A stretch of DNA of 64,000 nt from assembly GCA_947359465.1 (NCBI GenBank), contig OX375873.1, forward strand, positions 137,513,916 to 137,577,915, given 5' to 3'. Of this stretch, positions 45,601 to 60,600 are shown in pieces. The DNA is from Metellina segmentata. Taxonomy: Eukaryota; Arthropoda; Arachnida; Araneae; Tetragnathidae. Position 1 is the first letter of the stretch, and the number at the start of each line of letters is the position of its first letter. The notes beneath the pieces are model-generated. The model ran no database searches. It saw nothing but the letters and a program-made list of their open reading frames with translations, and was not told the DNA's origin. Made by a program: the position numbers and the translations under genes.

Positions 45601-48600
45601 TTTTCTGGAAAAATCGGGGAAGTTTTGTTTAACTCGGGGGAAAAAGTTGGAATTTCGTTTTGCAAATGGCACCAATTTGGTACTTTTCCCTTAGCCATGC
45701 GTGTGCCACTTTGAACCAAAATCGAATTGTTGCCAATTTTGTTTTCTTTCTGAAAATGAGACGTGTATTTTTAACGTAAACATCCAGAAAAAAGAGTTGG
45801 TATACTGTTTTATTTAACCTGTAACGGCCGGAAATCCTGTAACCAAAGTCTACAGCTGTGCCACATTCCCTTATGTCAATAATAGAAACGTAGCGCCTTG
45901 CGGTTTTGAAAAATAGTAACGGCCGGAAAAACCTGCAAAAGTTAAACATCCGGTTCCAATTTAATCAACATTTGAATTTTTTTTTTTTTCAAAAATACGT
46001 AAATTGGCGATTTTGATTTTGGTCCAAAGTTGCGCCCGTCTAACAAAAAAGTACTCATTTTCGTTATGCATATGTTTTTTAATACATATGTGTTAGAAGT
46101 TCTTATTTTTTTTCAAACTATGAGGTTTTTTTTCTGAAAAGTTTACAAGTTTGTATTGATTTATAGTATAGACTGATTGCATAGTCATAATAATACCAGC
46201 ATGGCGTTGCCCGCTACGGTTCTTTTCGTAATGGACTCGTCATTGTCAAATGCGGCCAAAATCGTTTGCGAAGAGATCCAATCGGCGTGACGTCACAATC
46301 TCTTATGAAAATATAAATACTTGATTGAAAAATTATTTATTAAAAGAAAATCAAAGGTATAAGGTATCTATCTGGTGTAAAATTTTCTGCAGATTTGAAA
46401 TCCGTTGATATTTTCATAAATTTTAAACAATCGCTAAGACAGAAAAAAGCACTGAAGAACGCCAGTCATAACTTTAATAATTTCTGTTGCTTCACCAGAA
46501 TCCATTACTCTTCAAAATGAACGAATCTCGAATCAAACGATGGTCATTCTTCTCGGCGGCGAAATTCGTATTGAAAAAAGTATTAAAGTTATAATTTAAA
46601 AATTATTTATGTAAAGAAATTCATATTTTTAGGTATTGATCTAATATGAAATTTTCCTCAGATTTCAAATCCGTTGAAACTTTTATTCTATCTTTAACGA
46701 TCACTGAGATAGAAAAAAGCACTAAAGAATGCCAGTCATAACTTTATATCTGATTAGAATATGTCACGTCTTTATACTGTTGCCATTCTAAGAAAAAAAT
46801 AATAATTAAATTCCAATGAATTAATTTTTAAATGTTTTAGATTAAATTTTAAAATTTGGGCGCGATAGAAAAATTGCAAAAACTTAGGATGACCTGTGTG
46901 CCAAATTTCACTATTGTAAGTGCCATAGATTCGTCAGGACACTGTGTACAGGACAGACAGACAAACACTTCCTTTTATAATAGTAGAGATGTACCCAGCG
47001 CTGGCGCCACTGACGGATTCAGGGGCTGATGGCTGCTTTTGCAAACACATCAAAATAGTTTAAAATGTAAAATTAAATATCCTATCTATAACTTTATATT
47101 ATTTGGTCTAATATGGAATACTTTAAAATAATTTTATTTATCTTATTTTTATTCATCTATCAGTCTTAGTGTTTTAGTTCATCAAGTGTCAAGTTTATCA
47201 TATTATCATAGCGGATGGAGAAACTCAGGGAATTTCATGAAAAATACTCTGGAACTCGGGGAACTTTTTACTTCAATTTTTGTAGCCACCCTGGTCAGTC
47301 TTGTATTTTCATTAGTGTACAAGCATTGCAACCCTGAGTGCCACCTTCACCTACCCTTCTGCTTTTTTGCTCTGTTGTGTTTGGCTCAACTTTGCAAATA
47401 TGACCCCTGTGCCATAAAATCCTGAAAACAACCAACCAGATTTAATTTAAAGTTTTAAATTATAAAAATATAAAGGTGCAATAAGCTGGTGTTATAAAAG
47501 TTTCTTATGTATTTAGTAGGTTTGAATCTCGTATTCATACATTGTCTTTTCTAAAAGCAAGATTGAATGGCTTCTTATTATACTTATTGAAATCTTATCA
47601 ATCTTATTAAAAATCATTAAATATTTTTCTTTGATTTAAAAATTTTGCTAATTATATTTATCTCCATATTAAAAAAGTTACTGCTGCCACCTCAGCTGCA
47701 GGATTGAAAACTTGCTTGATTCTTAGACAGTTTCCCGAGAAAGTATGGATCAGAAAATTACGAAATTAACATGGTTTGTTCAAAATTGTAAAGGGAACAA
47801 GATGGTGAATATTTTTTTCCGATGCGGTTATTAGTTTGGGTACATTAAGTCGAAAAAAGAAAATTTGTAATGCGAGCAAAACACGTAAAAATTTTCAGTC
47901 TTCAGCCGTAATTCTTTTTAAAATACCTCAAAACTTAAATTTTCGCATCTTGCTAAGTTTATTTAAAAATTTTTAATTTGGTTCCTAGTAATTTTTTTTT
48001 GAAAATTGGGAAAATTTTGTTATTTTTTTGTTATAACTGTCATACCTATAGCTTTTTACTATTAGTTTTAAATTTGAAAACATCACTGGAAACCTTAGAA
48101 TGTACTCTTTTTTTGTGGTATTGTTATTTTTGAAATTGGTTAATAAATAAATTCAATTTGATTAAAAGTTGGTCATACAAATTTCGGAACTTTTACATTG
48201 TAATTTCCGATACAAAGCTAAAACTGTCATATCTATAGCTTAATACTATTAGTTTTAAAATACCACATGAAAGCTTAGAATGCATTCTTTCTTTGGTATA
48301 GTTATTTTTAAACTTGGTTCATAAATAAATTCGATGCAATGAAAAATATAATTTCGCAATAGTGTACAAATTGTTCATTGCTAAGATGAAACATTAGATC
48401 CTTCTAACTGGCCTTGTGGTGAAACTCCCTGTGACTTCATGGCCTGCAAAGACGATTGCGAAAGGAGTGTTGGTTTGTGAAGGAAACCAAATGAGATTGT
48501 GCACCAAATGGGATAGCAATCACCAGGCATTGGCTAGCGTAAGCGAACAGGGGGCAGAGCCCCCTAGTTTGGTTAAAAAATCTCTGCCAAGGAAGAAATG

Positions 48601-51600
48601 CAAAGAGTCTAAAAACCTTATCTCTACTATTATAAAAGGAAGTGTCTGTCTGTTTGTTTTCCGCATGCAAAGTCCTGACAAATCTATGGGACTTATAGTA
48701 ATGGTATTTGGCACACAGGTAATCTGAATATTTTGCAATTTTTGGGTCTTTGCAAATTTTAAAATTCAATCTAGAACATTTTAAAATGGATTTAATGAAA
48801 TTTAATTATTATTGAAATGCAACAGCATAGATCACAGATTCTAAATTTTTTTTTTTCGTTTCCGTTTTCATTTTGCGCGGAGAAAGGATTTTCCAGCAGA
48901 TGATAAAAATAACAAATAAACTTTTAACTGGAGTTATTTAGTCCTTTTTTTTCTTGGAGATAGAGTAAAAATTTCAATGGATTTGAAATATTAGGAAAAT
49001 TTTACTTTAAATCGATACCTAAAAGTACAATTTTCTTTAAATAAATAAAATTTATAAATTAGTATCTTTTATATTTTTGCAACAGATTGTGATGTCACGT
49101 CTACCTTAGCGTTCCAAAAATAAACAGATTAGATTTCCTGTCCTCTAACGATTTCAGCTAAAAAAAAAATCAAAATTGGGATCATTAAAGATAGATTGAT
49201 TAAAAATTGCAATGTATTTGAAATCTGCATTTGATTTTCTTTCAATAATTAATTTTTCAGTTAGATATTAAAATTTTCGCAAGAGATTGTGACCTCAGGC
49301 CGAATTTCCATTATGGCTGTTATCCAATTTGCAATTATATTGGAATTCACAAGGAATTCATTTCAATAGGCCATGGGCAACACCATGATGGCTGTTATCC
49401 AATAGGCTACGAACTCCCATTTGGTTTTGCGAAGTAATCACCGGTGGTTAGCAAGCAGTGTTCACATCTGACCCCATGAAAAGATCTGTCACGGGCAATG
49501 CCCTGCTGGCCACGCAGTGGCTAGTATTTTATATAACTGACTCCAAAATTAAATATTTTAATACTTGTAATATTATGTTGTTTAGTTTTTAAGACAAAAA
49601 TATTTTCTCTAATTATTTCTTAAAGTTGTTTTTTATGAATAGAAGCATTTTGAATGGGTTTTCTTTTCATGTTCAGGCTCGATATCTTTTGTGATTTGTG
49701 TTTTAGTTTTACTAAAGTTTCAAGTGTAAAACAAGATTGAGAGCTAAAAAATAATTCGGAAAAGGTTGTAAAAATGATTTGTTCATGAGTGGCAGAGATG
49801 CCAACCTGCAATGAAAGTTTTCTGTAGTATCAAAGGAAAAAATCCATAGTAGTCGAGTTAAAATTTAAGAAAATGGCTTTAATAACACGCATATATCATT
49901 AATTCAAATATTTAAATAAAAATTTGAAACATATATGCAACACATTATATTATTTATAATTAGCAAGGTATATCATGCATGAAAACACATAAAACCAATA
50001 ATTTTGTATGAAAGAATTCTATATAAAAACATTTAATAATTAAATTTAAGAACTCTCCCATTAAACAAGAAAATATAAAAATAATGGGAAAATACAGAAA
50101 TAAGTAAACTAATTGATGTGTTGTGAAAAATAAGTAAAATAGAATTTTACCATAGAAAAAATCATCGATTCCTTAATACGTAGTACCCGATTCACTTCCG
50201 TAGAAACGACGGAGTATCCGTAGTAATTGGCATCTCTGGATTGGTCACAAGAAAATTATTTCAGTATTCCTATTTATGACATAACTTTTGAACTTTTTTG
50301 TTTTTACTTTTTGAACTTTTTTGTCATATTCATATTAATTGTATGGATAGCCGAATGACAAGTGACACTAATTTCTTATGCTCCAAAGAACTTGTCCCTG
50401 GCATAAGGTATTTCATTCACATAGCAGTGCTGCCACTGGTGATTAAAAAGTGAAAATGTTTGCCGACTAGGGGTGTTTTTTTAAGCAAAATCATCTGAAA
50501 GCTACTAATTTCAAAATTTCCCGAAGGTCAACGGAAATTGAGTCCCTTCTTTTTCTAATTAATAGTGGATGGAAATAATGCTTTTCTGGTTCTTCTTTAG
50601 GGAGTACATTTTTCAAGGGACGCTAATTTTAAAGTTTTGACATCAAACCCTGGTAACCACAATCGAAAAACATCAGAATCTCGGCTAGGTTGTTATGGAA
50701 ACTTTATTAAGAATTTAAAAATTTCTTGGTGAGCTTTTCAATACAGTACAAAGTTCCATATCCGGAATTGCCCAAAATCTGGACATTTTGCTAACTCACA
50801 TTCTTTGTTTATTTGTTTGTATCTCACACTTTTTCCCATCTTGCTGACAATTTTTAAAGAACAAGGAGTTAAACCTGGACCTTATTAATGAAACAACGCA
50901 AAATAACGGACATGTTTAGAGTAAATACCACACAGAAAAATTAGAAGATTTGCAAGTAAAATTTGTTGTATTGTATTAAAAAGGGTTTTTTCTTTAAAAA
51001 AATTATTCCTATTTATATAGTATTTTCTATTTTATTATTGCAAACGCAAAATTAACATGGGGGAGTTTGATTAAGGTTTTTTTGGCAAATAGTCTGAAAT
51101 CCTGACTGGCCGAGGTCCAGAGGATTCCGGATTTTGGACTGTATATCCGTTTCGTACGTAATTGGCACGTTTTGTGTTTTAGCCGATTCATTTTGTATCT
51201 GAGCTGCTAAAACTGGATTTAAGAGGCTACTGTTGTACTATTAAAAAAAAATATATGCTATTATTTCACACAAGTGCTTTGACTGGCAATCCTGATATAG
51301 AAATAAGGAAAAGAAAAATAAATGTTTTTTAAATAATTATCTTATGACATTGATTTTAAAAATACTCATTTGTTTTGATAGTCTGAATGTTTATTTTTTA
51401 CTGTGCAGAAGGTGGTGAGCTCTGCAGTGACTATATTAGACATGGAAAAAGTGCAATCAATTTTCAAGCAGTTGTACAGGGAATGGAGTTCAGATGGCAA
51501 AGAAGAGAGGGATGCTTCCTTCAAACCTATACTTGATGAAATTTCATTTAGATTTCCGTATGATAAAGTGTAATACTGCATTTTGATTCATATCTTTTTG

Positions 51601-54600
51601 AATATTGAATTGCTACTTTGAATGTCTACCAATCTCTACATAATGTGGTCTAAAAATCCCTAAAAACTACTTGATTTCAGTGAGTTCTTAAATAAGGAAT
51701 CATAATTATAGATATTTAATCTAAGATGTTCTTTATGGTTCCTAGAATAAAAAATTATGTAAATTGGATATAGTAGAAAAATGTTTTGACATTATGACAC
51801 ATAACTATTTGATATTATGACACATTAAGAATGTTTGTTGTAATAGGCACGTCTGCTCCAATAAAATAGTTTCAAAGAAATCTGATACACATAAACTCAA
51901 AATTGCACTGAATTTGTATGCCATCATAAAATTTTATGCAGATATTTAGAATTGTGATTATAATTTGTTTGCTCTTTTGGTTCTTGACTAATTTTAGATT
52001 TACAAAATGGCTAGAAATAAGGCCAACTAATGCAGGCAACTAACCACACTAACCATACTGTTCGAAAAGGATACAGACTGGTTCCAGCAAAAAGGCAGTC
52101 AAGTCGCGTGGTTTTGAACAAGTGAACTTTAAATTAGGTAAAAGGGTGGAACATAAACAAAGTATTTGTACAAATCACTGTTCTAAGTTTGGTGCAGAGA
52201 AAACCAACCATGACGATTGACATTCATGTTTTGGTATGGTAGCCCTTTCAATTCCTACTCAAATAAGTATATAAAGCCCTAATTCAAAAGTGACTGACCC
52301 AAGCTTGACGGTCCTCATTGGAATTGCTCTTTAATTTATGTCAGTGGTCGATAAAGACATCATTGTATGGGTAATATTTAATTAGATTCACTTGTTAACA
52401 CCATTCTGTTGTGATTTAAGGCTGGAACTTACTCATTTTGAACCACATTACCAATCTTTTCAAGAGTCACAGCACACCCTTCACATTAACAACGTTAGTA
52501 AATTGTATACTAATGTAATAAAACTTATTTTCATACATATAAGGAAGATAGTATTGCTATTTAAATCAGGGTGTCAAGATTAAAATCATGATTTTAATCA
52601 AATGATTTTTTTTAAATCACTGATTAAAATCACAATTAATTACATTTTTATAACTAAGTAAATGTACCACAGAAGTGGTCAAATGCTTTAATTTTTGTGC
52701 ACTCAAGGTGATTTCAGCACTAATGGCTACACCCAGCTCAGAGGGAACTGGGTCAATTACTGCATCTCTATATTAAAAAAAAGTTACAGCTGTCGCACGG
52801 TTAAAAACTGTTGTTTAGCTCGATTCTTTGACGATTTCTCGAGAAAGAACGGATCAGAAAACTATGAAATTTACTTGGTTTGTTCCTCATCGTGTTCCCC
52901 GGACAATTGTGAAGATCTTTTTCCGATGTGGCTATTAGTTTCGGGTTTATTAAGTGTCAAAGTTGAAAAGCGAAATTTCTTCCGCGAGTGAGGAAAACGC
53001 GTACCAATTTTCAGCCTTCAGCTTGAGTTTTTTTAAGAGTACTTCTCAACGTAGATTTTTGCAGCTCGTCAAGTTTTTTTAGAAATTTTAGTTTGGTTCT
53101 TGATAATATTTTTTTTTTAATTCGTGAAAAATCGGGACATTTTCGTTATTTAAAAAAAATTGTCATATCTATATCTTATTACTATTAGTTTTTAATTTTG
53201 AAAATATCGCATTATACCTCAGAATGACTTTCTTACAGTACAATTATGTTTAAAATTGGTTCATAAATAAATTTGATGCAATCAAAAGTTGGTCATACAA
53301 AATTCGGAATCTTTTCATATTTTTCTCTACTTTTTGTTAAAATTGTCATATCTACAGGCTTAATACTATTATTTTTTAAATGTGAGAACATCACTGAATA
53401 CATTACATTATACTCTTTCTTATGGTACAATTATTTTTTAAATTTGTTAATAAATTAAGTCGATGCAATCAAAAGTTTGGTCATAAAACTTTCAGATCGT
53501 AATTTCCAATACAAAACTAAAACTGTCATATCTATATTGTATTACTATTAGTTTTTAATTTTGAAAATATAGCAGTATACCTCAGAATGTACTCTTTGTT
53601 ACGGTACAATTATTTAAAAAATTGGTTCATAAATAAATTCAATGCAATCAAAAGTTGGTCACACAAATTTCGTATTTTTAGTTCGCGGAGCAGGTCCTGC
53701 TCGCAATTGAGGGTTGTAATTTTGACTATGGGATTTGCCAAATATCAAATTTATTGTAGCAACAATTGCCATAAAAACGATTTATTTTTATTTGGCGAGG
53801 AAAAAGGCTCGATTTTTTTCACTCTGTTCTCAGACAGTTTACAGAGAAAGTACGATGTACAGATCGTAAAGCTAGGAGATTAACACGGTTTACTTAAAAT
53901 TGTACAGGGAACAAGATGCAGAAGATTTTTTACTGATGTGACTATTAGTTTAGGGTGCATTTTAATGTTAAAGTAAAAAAAAAAAAAAGAAGTGAAATCA
54001 CTTGCGAAAGGAGTAGCAAACCAAACGGGATTACATAGCAATACCCGGGTGTCTGTGAGCAGGAGGCTGAGCCCCCTAGTATTATAAAAGATTGCAACAG
54101 CCAGTTGTAACTTATTAGAATATATTATATACTAGAAACAGTAATGTAAACACACGTGACATCATAAATCTAAATGCCAGGAAGAGTAATGTATAAACAT
54201 TCCTGATTAACAGCACTCATAATATAAATATTTAAAGGAAGTATGCAACAGTTTGATTCAAAATTATAAACTAAAGGGGTGACTGATTTCATTTGCTAAA
54301 AAAAAAAAAAAACACAAGTATGAAGTAAAGTTTTTTGAAGCATGTGTCAGCTTATTCTTGTGGTGTGCAATAGAGAGTAAAAAGTAGAAATATACATTTT
54401 CACACACACAAAGCCATTAAAATGTCAGCAGGAAAAAAAGAAAGATCCAATATGAATTAAAACTAAATGAAAATTAATTTATTATTGCTTCTCAGCAGTT
54501 TTATATTAGAATTTACTATAGTCTGATTATTTCTCTGTCCTTTATTCTACTTCTCACACTATAGCTTAGATCTGTCACTTACACTTACTTATAAATTTGT

Positions 54601-57600
54601 TAACATGACGATGTAATTTACTCAACAAAAACTATGTAGGATGTCAACTTGTGTTTTAAAGTTAAACAAATCTTAAGTAAATATTGATTTGCCATGTCAC
54701 AAACTCAATTTTTTATTTCACAAATTTATATATAATTGTGTAAAAACAATGTATAGGGCCTACATAAATTTAAATAAAAAAATCTGATTTAAATTTAACA
54801 AAAAAATTCGATTAATTGATTTAAAAAAGAATTTTTTTTTTTAATATCCTGATCTAAATTACATTTTATATAAGTTATCCCTTCTATGCGATATGTAATG
54901 TTAAGGACGTCCATAACAAAAACATCCCTTTGATGTTTAGCCAATAGAATACACAATAAACCTGTAACTATATAATAAATAATCTAAAACCTCATAGAAA
55001 TGTCTGTTTTGTTCTATTATAATTACATAGTAATAGTATATATTATGTTGCAATAGTAAAGTAGTAGTTTTCGATAAAAAGTCAAGAAACTCTTAAAGCG
55101 GTGGACGATCAAAGAAGTTTCGTGACCCCTTATCTATGTAGGAGTTTTGTGAAGATTTATTTGTATGATTGGTGTTCCAAGCTTTACGACAGGAGCAGGC
55201 AAACCAATTGCATTAAATGTATCCTAAAGTCGGTTTCCCAATTTAAGTGGAGTTACAAAAAAGTCTATCTGAATCTAATGTATATATAGCTGTTACGATT
55301 TCTTCAAAGTGCAGTTTTCAGAACAGGCATAAATGTGACACTTTTAATTAATGCATTAATTTAAAACATCAAATTTGATGTATATGTTATAAATTTGACA
55401 TTAATAAAATTTTCACTCTTAAAAAATATATATACAGGCTGTTGTGATTTAAATGTATGTTAGAACAGTGATCAGTTTAAAACCAAGCGTGTAACTATAT
55501 TAAATCTCAAATTGTTATGTTATTTTTACCATCGCTTTCTACTTTAATTGATTGGGACTGCAGTAGCCAATTTGGTAGTGAGAGATTCGCCACTGGAGGG
55601 TTGCAATTTCGAAACCAAACACCTGTGTACAAAGGGGGCTGGTGCACGTTAGATCTGTTGTGACCTCCCATGTTGACTTGGTGTGCAAGTTTGAGGCTGT
55701 GGTTCGAGCTCAGGTGAATCCCATTGTGTTGCTCCAGTGTGATGTAAATGCAATTACCAACCTAATTAATCGATTGAATGAGAATGCATTGTTATAGATT
55801 TGTTTTGTTATGGGAATACTTATTAACACAATCTTTTGAATGCAGAAAATCTTCAAGCGTACAAATTCTGGTTCCTGGCGCAGGACTCGGTCGGCTGCCG
55901 TATGAAATTGCCAAAATGGGATATTCTTGTCAAGGAAATGAATTCAGTTTGTTTATGCTCTTTGCTTCCAATTTTGTCCTAAACAAGTAAGTTGCTTATA
56001 TAAGATTTAGTTGATCTAAAGTAGTTGCAAGATTTTTGGTTATTAATCTCTGAATGCAGTTGCTTTTCTAATTTCAGTGAGATAAATTTGAATTGCAAAC
56101 CTTATTTACATAATTAGTTGAATGTCAGTTATTAAACACCACTCACTGCATCTCTTCTTTCCTGAAAGACTTTTTTATTTATCATCTAAACAGGCTCGTT
56201 CTTATCAGTGTTATTTCTCTAGTTTTGCGCTAGATTTTTTCCCAAATGCTTACCACTGGATACTTCATGTGTTGTCCTTTCTTATGAGCAGCTGTTTTCA
56301 GGTTATAATAAAGCTTCATGTCTAGTTTTATTCTGGTATTGTTGCTTTATTGTATTTTAATTGAAAGCTGAACACAGGAACTAACATTCTGTATTGCTTC
56401 TGCTTTCTGATTTAAAAAATTATTCTCTAGTCATTTGATCATCATTGATTTTAAAGTAAAATTGTGACTTTTACTACTGAAAAATTATGTTCGATGGCTT
56501 TATGTGCCTAGCTCGTATCAAGTTACTCCTTTGCTAGAACATGTTTTCAAGTGAAGTGAACAGTACCATTTACTATCATACTATGCATATCCTTCCAAGA
56601 TTTCAATATTATTACTAGCACTAATTCTAGCACTTCCGGAAGAATTAAATGACGGTTGAAATTGAAATGGTTTGGATGTACCAAATTATATGCAATTTTC
56701 TTTTGCTGACTGATTGGTGACCTTTTTCTTGTAAAAAAAAGAATATTAAACACAATTTTCAAGGAAGTCAATAAAGTTCTTATGGCATAAAAGTTCCTTT
56801 TTGTCAAGTGATTTTCTATTATGAATATTCATCCTTATAAGTTATACAAACATCCAATATTTCTCCTTTCTGTTCAAATTTCAGAGGTTTATATAAACGC
56901 TTCTTCTGGGTCTAAAACCCGTTTTAAGATTACACATCAATGCCACCTCCAGAAGACAAATATCAGTCATAATATTTAATAGTGAAATGGCAACCTGTGT
57001 GATGATTGTTTAATTTTCTTTAAATAGAAGATATCTACCAATACAACCTCCAATAAAAGGTTGTTATAACTCATACATGTAAACTTTCCTGATTAGATAA
57101 AAAATCAATTTGAATTCAATTTGTTCAAATTTTGATTTATTATGAATAGATTTTTTAAATTATAGCTATTATTATTTGTGCTTAATAATTACTAATTAAG
57201 TGTAAAGAAACACAGTGAAAGTTCCTTGAGGAGGATTAAAGGCATTATTCTTTGTGCGAAGATTAATTACAGCCGGTATTTAATTTCATTGTCAAAAATT
57301 ACAGGTTCTATATCTTGTGTGTTTATTTTATGGACTTGATTTTTTCTTTAGAGTTGATTTTTCAAGTAGTTCATAGGATGTAATTTTAAAGGCAATGTGT
57401 TCTTTTCAAATCTATTTTCTTTTCTATTATTTCATTAAGCTTACCTGTTTGTTTATACAGATGCCAAGGAGTGGACCTTTATAAAATTTACCCTTGGGTG
57501 CATCAGTATCACAACAACCTAAAATCGTATGATCAAATTCGAGCTGTGAATTTTCCAGATGTGAATCCTAGTGAATTGCCTACTACAGTAGAATTTTCCA

Positions 57601-60600
57601 TGGCTGCTGGTAGCTACGTAGAAATTTATAATAATCTAGGTATGATAACAAAGCTGTAATAAATGTGGTTTTAGATGTTGGAATACCTACCATTTACATC
57701 CATGTAAATAATATTCATGTTTACATGTTTGTAAATGTAGCTATAAGTGAATATTTTATGAATGAAATCAATTTATTTTGTTTTATATATATATTTGCTC
57801 TTTTCAGCCAATTGTGGTATTTGAATATGCAACTTCCTAAAAACTCTGCTATCCTCCTGTGCCAAACAATTCGAGCAGAGGGAAGCAAAACAAACAAAAA
57901 GTTTTGACTGACATTGTTTAGTTCGTTTTTGTAAAATCAGAATTGTTAAAGTTAGATTAAAATTTTCAACGGATTTGAAATCTGCGGAAAATTTGACACC
58001 AGATCGATACCTTAAATGTGATTTTCTTTACATAAATAATTATTTAATAAATAATTAAATAATCAATAATTGAATAATAAATCTGTTTTGGTATCGGTCT
58101 GGCATAGAATTTTACGCTGATTTGAAATCCTTTGAAATTTTCTCTATCTTCAACAATCCCGAAGTTAGAAACTTTGGACTGGAGAATAAAAAAGCCTATT
58201 TGTTTTGTTTCTCGAATAAATAAACCACAACTGCCGTCTGTGTTGCCCATTCTCCACCGTATTCTGTCTGTCTAAGTTGACACCTCTGGTCTCTGTTTAG
58301 AAGGCCACCTAGTTATGCCATGTCACTGCTGCTAGATAACGGCTCTGCTTTCTTAGGAAACTGGAGCTTTAGTCCTTTCCATTGGTAGCATATGGTGATA
58401 TCAGTCCACAGCCCTAACCCTATAATCTTCAGCAAACTTTAGATATACATTTCTGCTGGTCACATTTAGTCAAATAGTTCTCAATGATTTGGATACTATG
58501 CATGCATTGGAATAAAATAGATGTCTACTATCTTTTGAAACAAAGATTGTGCAAGATTTCTGACATTGGATGGATATACTTTTTGGAAGCAGCATTGGTT
58601 GTACTCCATTTGCAACCATTGTCAGTATTCTGAGAGGATCAGGTACATCCTTCACACTCAGGATTCTGCTAAAAAAAACTCTGTTTTTAATTAGATTTTC
58701 AGTTGAAAATTAATTATCCATCCACCAGAGGTTTTTAGTATTTATTCACGACTTTTTCTAATTAGTAAACATGTTTTAATTTTCTTTACCCTTTAATGCT
58801 ATGTATTCTTGATTGCAGCTCAAATTTTTCAACCTGAACAATAATAGGTTTATGTGTTTTATTTAGTGTTGTGCTGTCTGATTTTATTTAAAATAAGTTG
58901 TAAGTTCTGTGGATTTAATCTTTCTTTTTACTATATGCAGTTAGTATTTTTTTTCTTGCAAATGTAGCGAGTTATACCAAAATAGTTAATATATGGATGG
59001 CGTTATTTACAAAAAATGTTGAAAGCTTAGTTTTGACTCTCTCTCTCTCTCTTATATATCGATATAATTTGTTTTTTTGTATTTCATAATGTTTTCATAT
59101 TTCAAAGAGTAAAGCTTATGCAGCTTTTACATCCATGAATTATCTGGTGTAACCAATGTAACTTTTATTTGTTGTTTACATTATTTATAATCTTCAAAAT
59201 AGTAATATGTTTTGCAGATGCTTGGGATTGCATCTGCACATGTTTCTTTTTGGACACAGCAAATAATGTAATTGATTACATTGCCAAAACCTGGAAAATT
59301 CTGAAACCAGGAGGATTTTGGATCAATCTAGGACCCCTCCTATATCACCATGCAGATGTGCCAAATGAAGACTCCATAGAGCCTAGCTATGAAGAAATTA
59401 GATCCATTATTTTGAAATATGGCTTCATATTAGTTGTAAGTAGAGGCTACATCTGAAAGTATTGGGTTGATGCTAAAGTTTGTCCCATTTTTGTTGACAA
59501 TAGTGGAGAAAAAATGATTTTATTGACTAAAAATTGTAAATTTGTATATCTATGGTAGCTGCAACATCCCGTGATCATAGTACTGAGGTTTCTGCCTTAG
59601 GAAACGAATGCAGGTAACAAACTTTCCGAACCACTTATGGCACGTGGAACCATCAACAGTACTCTTAACTCTACACAACACATATATTTTTTGTTTGCTA
59701 AGCATTCTTGCCTTTCAAAAATAAAAAACGTAATAGGTAAAAAATGCTCCTTATTTTCTTCCATTTTGAATGCTTAACACAATTTAAAAAACACAACCCA
59801 ATAACAATTTTTTCCTCAAGTACTCACTGAAATTCTTTCTCTTTCAAACAACCTCAAAACTTTACACATGTCAGGTAGATAATGCTTCGGTTTTGCAACG
59901 CAAGGCTGTCGGGCGACAAAAACGGGACAAACTTTTGCATCAACCCAATATACCTTCGTAAAACTAGACGTACTTTTAAAAATGATGTATTGACTACTTT
60001 TTTTGTGTGTCAAATCTGTTAAGCAAAAGGCGTAGTGGAAAGTAAATACACCAGTTTATAGAGTATCAAAATAATACAATATTACTGTACAACTTGTCTA
60101 TCCAATTATGCAGTGTACACTTTAGAATGAACACCCTCACGCTATCGAGTAACGTGTAATAAAGGCTTCGACCACTGTTTTGATCTGTACAGAAATCGAA
60201 GTAGGAGTTCATCTGACATGATTTATATAATATCTTCATTGTTTATGTAGGTCTTTGCCCTTTATATACTTCTAGCCACTGCGTGGCCAGCACGGCATTA
60301 CCATTGACAGTTCTTTCCATGGGGTCAGGTGTGACCACTGCTTGCTAACCCTGGTGATTGCTACGAATTTCCATTTAGCACATCTCCTTTGATGCATCTT
60401 TATAGGTTGTGTTCTGGCTTCACAGACCCGAGGTGCTCTTGTGACCGGAATATCTGAACGATCTTTTTCTGCTTTCATCCTACTCTGTTTTGTCCTCTTT
60501 CCCCTCCCCCTTTTCACAACATTCTTTACTTGATGTTGCCTTCTGTTTGCAGTTTGGCCAAATATGGCCTGTGCGCCATAAACCCCAAAACAAACCATTA

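Noticed and set aside
48416..48769. Overlapping frames of about 100 codons on both strands
   Set aside because: They lie across the 3' hairpin of one Helitron and the 5' end of the next, and resemble no protein.
55101..55289. 62-codon plus frame in CARNMT1 intron 3
   Set aside because: No motif, no splice consensus at the right places, and adding it would break the phase between exons 3 and 4.
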